NCBI RefSeq assembly: GCF_001039355.2
Contig: NW_019775507.1
Span: forward strand, 47,874 to 111,873
Reading direction: 5' to 3'
Length of the DNA stretch: 64,000 nucleotides
DNA from: Lingula anatina
Lineage: Eukaryota; Brachiopoda; Lingulata; Lingulida; Lingulidae
Shown here: in pieces, positions 47,501-56,109 of the stretch
How positions within the stretch are numbered: the stretch's first letter is position 1
Layout: each line of letters opens with the position of its first letter
Position numbers and translations under genes: made by a program
The notes under the pieces: model-generated
Seen by the model: only the letters and a program-made list of their open reading frames with translations
Databases searched by the model: none
What the model was told of the DNA's origin: nothing

Positions 47501-50448
47501 TACTGCAAAATAATGCAAAAAAATTGCCACAACAAAATTTCAATTATAATGATTATAAAATGAAAATGAAATTGACATTAAAAGAAAATATGGAAAATGT
47601 CAAAATCTCCTCAAACGTAGCATTTTCTGCTTATAATATACCTGAAGACATCATAAACGAGCTAACATTAATATGCATTCTGTAAGTAAACACAAAAACA
47701 CGCACACACACACATCAATTTCACATGTATTTTATAAAAAGGATATCAGCTGCATGTTGTCATAGGAGTGGATGTCACTGTGAGGACTACCAGTATAGTC
47801 TGACTGCTGCTCATGTTTCATGTGGAATCCCCTGGGCATGCTGCCTTCAGTTGGAGTGTGGGCAGTCAAGCTGGGAGAGCTATGGTCACCAATAGGGGGG
47901 GAATGGTCACTTGTCTGTGGCCTGTTGCCATGGTAAAACACGCCATTGTGTTCGCCATANAAAAAAAAAAAAAAAAAATTGCCACAACAAAATTTCAATT
48001 ATAATGATTATAAAATGAAAATGAAATTGACATTAAAAGAAAATATGGAAAATGTCAAAATCTCCTCAAACGTAGCATTTTCTGCTTATAATATACCTGA
48101 AGACATCATAAACAAGCTGACATTAATATGCATTCTGTAAGTAAACACAAAAACACACACACACACACATCAATTTCACATGTATTTTATAAAAAGGATA
48201 TCAGCTGCATGTTGTCATAGGAGTGGATGTCACTGTGAGGACTACCAGTATAGTCTGACTGCTGCTCATGTTTCATGTGGAATCCCCTGGGCATGCTGCC
48301 TTCAGTTGGAGTGTGGGCAGTCAAGCTGGGAGAGCTATGGTCACCAATAGGGGGGGAATGGTCACTTGTCTGTGGCCTGTTGCCATGGTAAAACACGCCA
48401 TTGTGTTCGCCATAGGAATGAAGCGACATGACATCAGAGTGCTGTAGACTCGGGTTTGGAATGGCTACACTTGTTGGAAGTGATGAAGGTATCATAGAAT
48501 GATATGGCTCTCTTTGGCTTGGTCCAGCTGGCTTGTCCTCGGGATCCTGATGGGGCACGGGCTCCTGTAACAAGGCCCTGGCAGCACGAGGTGATAGACG
48601 AGTATCAGTGACCTTTGTCCTTTTCTTCTTTGGAGGTGGGGTCGTCACCAGCAGTGGCAGGGCCTCCGTCTGTTCAGGCTCACGAGGAGGAAGAGGAATT
48701 GAGGTAGGAGTCGGCACCTGAGTGTGATGGTAGTAGAAAGGATGAGGATACAACCCATGGACAGGAATTGGACGAGGAATCTCTAGGAACCCACGGGGAA
48801 ACCTCTCTGGATTAGCACGATGACCCTCAGTGACTTTACACTGAGGGAGTTCGAATGGCCTCTGAACTTCATTTCCCAATGTGACCATGGGGCTCAGTTT
48901 TCTGTCATCTCGCTGTGGATATGGGAGCTGTGGCCGGTGGAGCTGTTGTTGAGGTGACTGTTTCTGCTGCTGATCTTGAGGATGATGCGAGCCATTGGAT
49001 GAAAAACCAGTGCCTCCAGCCACCTTTTTCAGGGAAAGCGACTTATTCTTGGCCAGAACCTTTGACACAATGGAATCCACCATGTCATCCAAGGCTCTCA
49101 CAAATTCACTTTTCAGTGTGTTTGCAAGTTCTTGCAGATTTTCGGGCATGGCATCAGATTTGTAACTGGCTGACATCACTTTTTCTTCTTTTGATTTGTT
49201 GTAAGGTCTTCTTGTCATCTCATCTTTTAGCAATGTAGGATCAATAGTATCCTTGTGATTTTCAAAATTATCTTTAATCGGACTGCTTTTAACTTGTGGA
49301 ATGTCATCCACTTCAAAAAGTCCAGCTTGTTCTGCATTTTGGGTATATAGCTGTGCATATTGTTGATACATTTGTTGCAACTGTCTCTGCATCTGTTTCA
49401 GCTGCTCCCCAATCTGGTCACATTGAACTTTACGATATTTTAACTGGTGTTCACCACTTATGTGTTTACTGGCTTCGTGCTGCTGAGGTTGACTCTGTTT
49501 ACGCTTTCGTCTATTTTCTTGTGGGCTAGTCACTGCCCCATCAGGGTCCTGGCTAGATTGGGTACGCATACTAGTTATAATATTCTCCACTCGTGCCCGT
49601 TTCACATCCTTGGACTCCTCTACATTTGAAGGATAGTCACCATTTGTTTTATCCTGGGAACCATTTTCACTTTCTGTCTTCTCTTTCTCCTCCTCATCTT
49701 CATCTTTTTCACCATCGTTTGATTCATTTCTGTCCATCAGTTCAAACTCATTGTCATTTTCTTGATCTGAAAGATCATCAGCAGACTCATAAGGACTTCC
49801 AGTCTGTGGGGAACTTTTCTCTGGTTCCATTTGTTCACTCCCGAGGCGTGGGTGACTTCCATAAAGGTTATCCATAAAGCTGCTGGAGTTAGGAAGTGTG
49901 CCTGTGGTCAACATCTTGGTCACAGCGCGTTGCTCAATGTATCTTTGCCTCTGGGTCTGCAGCTTCTGGGGAATCTGCTGTTTCAACCAGGCCTCTCTGT
50001 TCTGCAAAATTCCCTTCAATAATTTGGATGCGTCAGGACAGAGGTTCTCACTGCTGTGAAAGGGGTGCATCAAATTGTAATGATGAAGATTAAAAGCAGC
50101 TATGTCGTCAAAGTTAAAGGCATAATGACCTGCCCCGATCCCGTTATCATGTTGTCTTTTGCCCAAGGCACCAACTTTACTGCTCTCGTTTGTCATTTTT
50201 ATTTCACACTCGTCAAAATCAGCCTCAACTTTCCCTTCATTGTCTACATCATCTGTATTTTTATTCTCATTCTCAGCAGAAGAAAGCATTTTTGTAGAAG
50301 AGAGATTGTCCTTAAAGTTAGATGACTTGCTTTTTTCAAGATTTTCACTAGCAGAGTAATCTTTGTCTTCCCTTACCTGGTTTAAATCTTGGAATTCTTC
50401 CTCAAACAGACTCTTGCTTTCTTTTTCAGAAATACTGTGAGTGGTCAT
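29377..50448 (-). CDS. pros: Prospero / PROX1 homeodomain transcription factor, complete
   Basis: Encodes an atypical-homeodomain nuclear transcription factor that in other animals drives cell-cycle exit and differentiation of neural and other progenitors. Coding exons on the minus strand are 48202-50448, 42546-42700, 33263-33407 and 29377-29559, joined in phase into 909 residues. Landmarks: [13 protein letters not shown] at about 143-155; acidic tract at about 245-260; nuclear-localisation-type KRARVENII at 283-291 and RRKRK at 313-317; Gln-rich coiled coil at about 346-368; [20 protein letters not shown] at 438-457; EQTEALPLL with basic KKKR at 592-610; MKHEQQSDY at 725, equivalent to the vertebrate sumoylation-type IKSE motif; then the homeo-Prospero domain at about 750-909. 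The start ATG is the first in frame, with TAG two codons upstream. The intron after codon 749 is U12-type AT-AC, the other two GT-AG. Identity as prospero is certain. The domain follows the protostome version ([20 protein letters not shown]). Confidence 0.97.
30220..30480. promoter_or_regulatory. Candidate intronic regulatory block in prospero intron 3
   Basis: GC-balanced island in AT-rich intron with an E-box GCCACGTGC at about 30290, TTTCACCTGCGG, and a TCF-like CCTTTGATCTT at about 30471. TAAC/ATCATTA words and a small GTTTCA...TGAAAC palindrome are also present. The regulatory role is inferred. Confidence 0.3.
31421..31468. repeat. (AAAT)n microsatellite
   Basis: Nearly pure AAAT tetranucleotide run of about 12 units inside prospero intron 3. 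Confidence 0.9.
33263..33407 (-). CDS. pros: Prospero coding exon 3 (homeodomain end, Prospero domain start)
   Basis: Encodes [40 protein letters not shown] and YNRNNQIE. The first base completes the Arg codon of WFSNFR across the junction. Acceptor TTTATTCCAG, donor GAG/GTAAGA. Confidence 0.97.
38538..38569. repeat. (CA)n microsatellite
   Basis: Dinucleotide CA run of about 15 units within prospero intron 2. Confidence 0.9.
39203..39337. promoter_or_regulatory. GATA-motif cluster in prospero intron 2
   Basis: Four AGATAA words lie within 135 bases: 39203-39208 on the plus strand, and 39247-39253, 39301-39307 and 39331-39337 on the minus strand (CTTATCT, TTTATCT, CTTATCT). The block 39100-39420 is more GC-rich than the surrounding intron. 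The density is far above expectation for a hexamer and suggests a GATA-factor-bound enhancer. Confidence 0.45.
41930..42020. promoter_or_regulatory. Candidate homeodomain-site pair in prospero intron 2
   Basis: CTTAATTAGTCTCC and CTCTAATTAGGCG, two TAATTAG cores about 57 bases apart, flank a GC-balanced segment, shortly downstream (plus coordinates) of TATGCGAAT, an octamer-like word. It is 0.5 kb from the homeodomain exon. Function is inferred. Confidence 0.25.
42546..42700 (-). CDS. pros: Prospero coding exon 2 (homeodomain start)
   Basis: Encodes [40 protein letters not shown] and [11 protein letters not shown], the N-terminal part of the divergent homeodomain. The 5' boundary follows an AC dinucleotide (U12 type) and is phase 0 with the preceding exon. 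The CAG five bases further in would put the frame out. Donor TTCAG/GTAAGA. Confidence 0.96.
42710..42718 (-). promoter_or_regulatory. pros: U12 branch-point sequence
   Basis: TTCCTTGAC on the minus strand, matching the U12 snRNA-pairing consensus TTCCTTRAC. The bulged A is the complement of 42711. Confidence 0.92.
42938..42970. repeat. (CTAA)n/(ATAA)n microsatellite
   Basis: Tetranucleotide run ACTAACTAACTAACTAACTA passing into AATAAATAAA. Confidence 0.85.
45270..45372. repeat. TTTA/TTTTA low-complexity run
   Basis: About 100 bases of interrupted TTTATTTA ending in a poly(T) run. Confidence 0.85.
47747..47959 (-). pseudogene. pros: Duplicate 3' end of prospero coding exon 1
   Basis: Identical in sequence to 48202-48414. 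It lies on the intron side of the real exon, is not preceded by an acceptor, and breaks off at the N. If the duplication is an artefact it does not exist in the genome. If real, it is a non-coding exon remnant with a second U12 donor. Confidence 0.8.
48192..48201 (-). promoter_or_regulatory. pros: U12-type 5' splice site
   Basis: ATATCCTTTT on the minus strand directly after the Leu codon CTG of YDNMQL. Read-through instead of splicing adds ISFL and then TAA. Confidence 0.92.
48202..50448 (-). CDS. pros: Prospero coding exon 1 (N-terminal 749 residues)
   Basis: A single uninterrupted exon carrying the whole regulatory N-terminus: acidic, Gln-rich and Pro-rich segments with short conserved islands ([31 protein letters not shown]). 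The large first coding exon matches the known gene structure of PROX1. Start context is GACT ATG ACC with an in-frame TAG just upstream. Confidence 0.97.
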
Positions 50449-50530
50449 AGTCTAAATCGTGGCCATCTACATAACCTGAAGCTTAACAAGGGTGACTCAG
50501 TGTGAGGATAGTTGTCTTAATCTCTCATTC
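50449..50530 (-). other. pros: Prospero 5' UTR, second part
   Basis: On the minus strand a good acceptor (TTTCTTTCAAATTTCAG) ends at 50531, leaving an 82-base untranslated leader before the ATG. A non-coding first exon must lie upstream. Confidence 0.6.
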
Positions 50531-52393
50531 CTGAAATTTGAAAGAAAATTAGTTCTGTAATTAGTTCCTGCAAATGAACATGCACGCGATTTTTGACATT
50601 CCATGACATAACATGGCAGGAGTTTTGTCTGGTAGGTGATCACCCCCCACTTTAACTAACAGTTCATGCAAAACGTGTTTAAGTCAGAATTTTCAAAATC
50701 TTATCATGACTTTAATACTTCTGATAAATAAATTACAGTCAGCATGTTAAGATATTAAACAATGCATTGTTATAAAGCATGATTGGATGTATAGTATGAT
50801 TCTGACATGTGCCTGTAAAATCTAACACTTTTTTTGTAATTATGCATCGGTTTAACAAAAAAAAGTAATGTCAGTTAAGTAATGTGCCCTCTTTGTACAA
50901 ATTACATAAATAAAATGATAATTTTGTTTAAAAAGAGCATCAGATGACCTAACTGATTTACAAATGATTTAGTTATCAAAGGATACCTTTTAAACTTAAC
51001 AAACAAAATACAAGCATTCAGAATTAGTTTGCACAGGGCAATCTGCAAGGACATATTCACAGACATAAAATAACATTTCAGTTCTGGTTAATAATTTTAC
51101 TTGACATTTAATGTTCAGCAGCCACATTTGAAGTCAAATCTATGTTAGTTCAAACTGATGTACAAGATAGGAAACTTTTTTATTTTCTTCTCTCTTTTAA
51201 CTAAATGATTTAGATGAAAAATAAATTCAAGCTGAAGTGATAACATCTCACCAATACTGATAAACCAGATCCTTTTTGAAAATAAAGTTTCATAATATTC
51301 AAGAAATTAATTCCTATCATATTAAAAATTCTCAATAAGAAGTAATGACATGGACTCAAAGTTATAAAATGTGTGCTGCTAAAAATCTTCTTTGATATAT
51401 ACTAAAACCAACCATTGCTTACACCTATACACTCTGAAGTCAAAGGACTTGTGAAATATCTCATTCAAAATGTCCGCAAAACCTGCTTTTCTACTAGATG
51501 CATGCAATCATACATTAATTTTTCAGCAATCTTCGGAAAAATAAGACATTTTCTTAAATAAGTTATCAGGAAAGGCTTAACAGCTTGGAAGTCTATGTGT
51601 AAATTTTTAATCAAACTTGAGAAAGAGTATATTCAAAAACCAACATTAACATACAGGTATCAGAAAGTGTGAAAAAAACATGAAAAACCAGCAGATTAGC
51701 ACTGAGCTGAGGTGTTTACATTTTAAGACACAAAACTGATCTTGAATTCGGGACATTAAGAAGCAAATGTCCACAATTTGATGGCTCATTTTGCAAAGCA
51801 TGATACAAATGGGTATTGCACTTGGCAATCATAAATTTTCTCGAAGGATTCAAAATTCTAAAGGAAAAGCTTTAAAATTTTGTAGGGTCTGCATGCATAG
51901 AAATATGTCTAGTCATTATGTCCCTTTCTTTACTTCTTGTGGCAACTATGGGTTCTTCTAATTCGTGGGAAAACTCTTAACATTTAAAAAAACTGATAAC
52001 AAAGGCTCTATAATTCCCCCATTTTATAACTTAACTGTAAATGCATAATCTATTAGTATTTTAAATCAAAATCTCTTTGAAACAGACAAAAAACATCTCT
52101 CAAAAATTTCTTGCAAGACTTATAAGTGTTATAGTGTTCTTTTGAACAAGTGTATGATAATTGATAACTGTCATCATTGGTTATTTGTCCATCAAATTTT
52201 CAAATTCAATTTGCAACTAACAAAAAATTTCAAAAATCTCTTTGTCAAAATGGTTAAAGACATTAGAATAATTTCCATGAATAATAAAAGAGTGCTCCCA
52301 TGATTGAGCATATACATGTACATTTACTAGCAGTATCAATATCAACATACATAAACCCTTGTTAAATGAAAAGAAACAAAATAAAGTATTTAC
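50531..52393 (-). other. pros: Probable prospero 5' UTR intron
   Basis: Bounded by donor TAAG/GTAAAT at 52393 and the acceptor at 50531. The interior is AT-rich unique sequence with no recognised element. Confidence 0.45.
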
Positions 52394-52505
52394 CTTACTA
52401 AAGGTGCCTTGCTATCATCAATACTTTTTGCAGGTCTAATGAGTTGAGAGCTCTTACTGAACTGAGAAATGGGTTGTTCGCTGATGGACCGTTCATACTT
52501 ATATA
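52394..52505 (-). promoter_or_regulatory. pros: Candidate prospero core promoter and first exon
   Basis: Minus strand: a TATATAAG box at 52498-52505, an initiator-like CTCAGTTC around 52463, then about 70 bases to a consensus donor (TAAG/GTAAAT) at 52394. TATA, start site, short leader and donor occur in the right order and spacing (TATA to initiator about 42 bases, slightly long, so the start may be nearer 52474). Other promoters further right cannot be excluded. Confidence 0.4.
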
Positions 52506-53327
52506 TCTATCTTATCAGATACACATTAAGAAGTCACATGACCTCATGCATATTCATAAGCAAGTCAGCGACTCATTTTGTGTCAACAGGCTCCATTTAA
52601 TCTTCCCCATTCTAACAATACCATAACTGATATGATTAGTGTGTCATTTTCTAATCCTGTCCCAGGCTTCCTAATTAAAAGAAGGTTAATTATTAAGTTT
52701 TAAGTGACTTGTCTGTAAAAAATAACTTTCTTATTCCTAACATAAGAACCAAATGTCTGAAATTGTGGAATTTTTAGACCATCTTAGCAAAAGCTATCTT
52801 CTATACCAATATGGAAAATTCAAATACTCTACCTTTCTTATGGAAAATCTATATAAAATATAACATGAATGCTGTTCCAATCAAGAGATATTCTTTTTCT
52901 CTAACGGATCAGTTTCAACATAATGTCGAGGAAGCAGATGCAGAGGCACAGTTACTAAAGTGCCTTTATAAAGTGACCTAAGTTGATTGACGTCAAGTTC
53001 ATCAAAGAAATTAACCTTGAACAACACAACATGTCACTCAATAAATCAATTAAATAAATTTAAAGACAGTTATGAGTTTTAAATAATCTTGGTTTTACAT
53101 TGCTTAATGGTTAAATTCTGAAAGATTAATACATTGAAATAATCAAGATAAATCAGGAAAATCCTCATAAAATGACAGATACTGGTAAGAACTCTAAATC
53201 TATGTATCCTCTCATTATTTAAACAATATTTTTTTAATCCACACTAATTGGTTTGTACAAATCATATATTAAAACTTTCTAATATTTTCACAATTTATGA
53301 ATGTGGCTACTAATGACCACTCATTCC

Positions 53328-53385
<58 letters not shown>

Positions 53386-55240
53386 AAGTACTAGTATCTA
53401 ATATACAGAAAATCCAAACTTGTTCAAATTACCTGAATAATGTAGTCACATACAAACTGCATGAATTGTAGACTCAGAAGAACACAGAAAAATACTGGTA
53501 TATGTTATTAGTTCCCTGTGTAGTCATACATGGGTATAGTAGTCTTATATATATATATATATCCCACAACCTCTGTACCTCCTTCAGGGTGAATGTTCCT
53601 ATACTGAAGTTCATAATTACACTCTCACATTCTCTTTGTACTTTGCTAACAACTTACTTAATAATAGTCAGGTCCTTGAGTGATAACAGGGCAAAAGACA
53701 ATAGAAACTTACGATAGCAGGCATAAGAACATCAACATCTTTACCTTTGTACAGGTGTAAATATAATATTCCCTTTTAACATGGCAATCCAGGAGTGGAC
53801 ACTTGACCATATCTCCTCAGACCTGGAACTAGCATAGTGAGTATGTTAATTATCAAAGCCACAGTTATCCTTAACAGGAGACGGATTGATTATTCTCAGG
53901 CTCTGAGCATGAATTAAGACATTGCAGGTGCTATAAGTTTTCTTAAAGCACCTGCCTGCTGAGCAGATACTTTGTCAGTTTTAACAACTGATCAAACAAT
54001 AGACAGCTCTATCTTCCAGTGTGGTTCTCTCTGAAGAGGAAGGCATTTACTAATGAATAGTCCCATGTTTTTCCTTTACTTAGACACAGCATTCATTTAT
54101 CATATCAATTGTCTTGGGAAAATTAAGAAAATGAAAACCTGTGGACATTTGTGTAATGTACCTGATAAATAAGTCATGGCGAGCAATGATAAACTGCTTT
54201 CACCCAGGCTTCTTAGCACTCTTCCATTACAAAGTAATTGATCCTATTGTTGTTTTAATCTGTCAACGCTGTAAGCTCGTCTTTGAAGTTGTAGTAACTC
54301 AATCTCCTAAACAACATGAGGGCATTGTGTGTAACTGTTACCTGTTAGGTTGGCTTTTACAATTGTGTCCCCAGAGGATAGAAGAAACAAAGATTAAGTG
54401 TTCTGCTTAAATTGCACTTTAGCAATAAGCAGTATTATCCTGATTAAAAACACATAGAAACAATTGTTTAGCTCCCAGACAGAGAAGTGAGTGTTTCCTC
54501 AAAAAGGGTATTCCTAATATTTTCATACTTTTGAGACATCATTATATTCAGAAAAAAAAAGATTAAAGATAAACATCATGCAGATTTAAAGCAAGTCTCT
54601 GGAAGAAACTGAAGAAATCAAAGGAGCTATTGCATAGTTGATGCATATACCTTTTTAAAACTTCCCTGACCAATAAATGCTGGTAGCATGCCAGTATTTG
54701 TAATCAAGTACAGGTAATGCCTTTCCTTAAGCTGCTTACCAACTGGGGAATTTGTCACTAAAACAATTTCTTTCTTTTTGAACATAAACATTCAAAGGTG
54801 TCAATTGGATAATGAAACTTCATTTTTCCAGGAACGGAGTATTTCCTAGTATATATGTAATTGGTAATTCAAACTGGCATGTTTTTGAATCTAAGAATGT
54901 GTGGTCAGAATTTTTTAATGAAATGTTTTACAATCTCCCATTTTAATTTTTACATTGTACAGAGCACTGAGATGAATACTGGTTTTATGTAACTCTTTAT
55001 AATTATTTTTACTTAAATTAGGCCACAAAAGCTGTTAAATGTGCAAACTTAAGGATGCAAAAAAGCAAGCAGTATGGAGAATTGCTAATAGCTTTTAATA
55101 AAAAAGAAATAATGACAAATCAAATAAAAATTATAATAATATTTCCAACTGGCTGATTAAAATGCTTGACCCATCTCTTAGTCCTACAAATCACTTAAAC
55201 AGATTTAAAAATGTGATATTTGTAAACCAGACATTTTACT
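52506..55240. other. Upstream region of prospero, no gene seen
   Basis: AT-rich sequence with a (TTA)n run at 53331-53384 and a (TA)n patch at about 53547-53562. No exon is recognised. Confidence 0.4.
53331..53384. repeat. (TTA)n microsatellite
   Basis: Pure trinucleotide run of about 18 units. Confidence 0.95.
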
Positions 55241-55244
55241 TATA

Positions 55245-55463
55245 CCCCCTTTACACTGGACGGCGTCCTTTCTGCGTCCTCTCTGCGACCATGAAATTTG
55301 GCATCGCTGTGGTCTTAATAAGGAGGCACGAGCATTAATTTTGTATCAGAATGAATGCTCAATGATCGGCCAGTTGTCGGCAGGTAAAATATTATAATTT
55401 TTAAACTCTCAAATGGGGCCGTACTGCTGGACGCAGAAAGGACGCCGTCCAGTGTAAAGGGGG
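55245..55463 (+). mobile_element. MITE with perfect 35-bp terminal inverted repeats, copy 1
   Basis: The left end 55245-55279 (CCCCCTTTACACTGGACGGC onward) is the exact reverse complement of 55429-55463. The 219-base element has no coding capacity. Flanks are TTAT-A and C-TTTA, so the target-site duplication is unclear. Confidence 0.88.
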
Positions 55464-55904
55464 CTTTACCAAATTACAATGCTGTAAAACTGAATGACAG
55501 AAGTTAGATACTTTGATGAAATGACACATAAGGCTTGCACTCTTGGTGACTTCCTCTCCTTGTTGCTACAAATAATCCACCCTGCCCAGCTTCACTAGAT
55601 CACCGAGGTGCTCATCAATTACGACTATCAAATCGAGCAGTATACCGAACTGAACTGATCCACTTTGAGAGTTAGATCCTAACATGCTATTATGCTAGAG
55701 GAGGTTTTACCCATTTTATTCGTTTTCTCAAAATCTCCACAAATTTACTCCTCCTGTTTAGTTAAGCTAATTAATTGGCCATGGGGGACATGGGGGTTCC
55801 ATTTAGGTGAGTTTCTTATATAATAGCCAGGCTATTTTGTTGTCAATCTCACAAAGTGGACCGATCCAGTTAAGTGTACTGCTTGATATGAAAAGGGCCT
55901 TAAA

Positions 55905-56109
55905 CCCCATTTACACTGGACGGCGTACGTTCTTGTCCCATTTTAGAGTATTAAAACAATAATACTTAAAGTGCAGACAACATGGCTGATCATTGAGCAT
56001 TCATTTTCCAACCAAAGCAATGCTTGTGACTCCTTTTTACGACAACAGCGATGCCAGTTTCATGGTCACACAAAGGACGCTGAAAGGACACCATCCAGTG
56101 TAAAGGGGG
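55905..56109 (-). mobile_element. MITE of the same family, copy 2, inverted
   Basis: The termini (CCCCATTTACACTGGACGGC on the left, GTGTAAAGGGGG on the right) and the reverse-complemented interior (ACCATGAAA, TGGCATCGCTGT, AATGAATGCTCAATGATC) match copy 1. The inverted repeats have diverged. TTAAA lies next to both ends (55900-55904 and 56112-56116), suggesting a TTAA-type target. Confidence 0.85.

Larger units (their letters stand above)
42701..48201 (-). other. pros: Prospero intron 1, U12-type AT-AC
   Basis: The 5' splice site ATATCCTTTT (48201 down to 48192) equals the minor-spliceosome consensus. The branch-site sequence TTCCTTGAC (complement of 42710-42718) also matches, with the branch A 10 bases from the terminal AC at 42701-42702. 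Only this pair of sites joins the exons in phase. The annotated length includes a probable 455-base assembly duplication at its 5' end. Inside are a (CTAA)n run at 42938-42966 and TTTA-rich low complexity at 45270-45370. Confidence 0.93.
47523..48414. repeat. Direct duplication of 437 bp across an N, likely assembly artefact
   Basis: 47523-47959 and 47978-48414 align without gaps at an offset of 455 and differ at only three positions (47659/48114, 47664/48119, 47702/48157). Between them are a single N at 47960 and a poly(A) run. The duplicated segment contains the last 213 or so coding bases of the large prospero exon, the U12 donor and intron sequence. A single N at the exact breakpoint and near-identity are what an unmerged contig overlap or two haplotypes placed end to end would give. 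Confidence 0.9.

Noticed and set aside
47732-47998. 88-codon minus-strand frame ending like prospero
   Set aside because: It is the duplicated end of prospero exon 1 read through the N and poly(A); not an independent gene.
49296-50359. Several plus-strand frames opposite prospero exon 1
   Set aside because: Antisense shadows of the prospero coding sequence.
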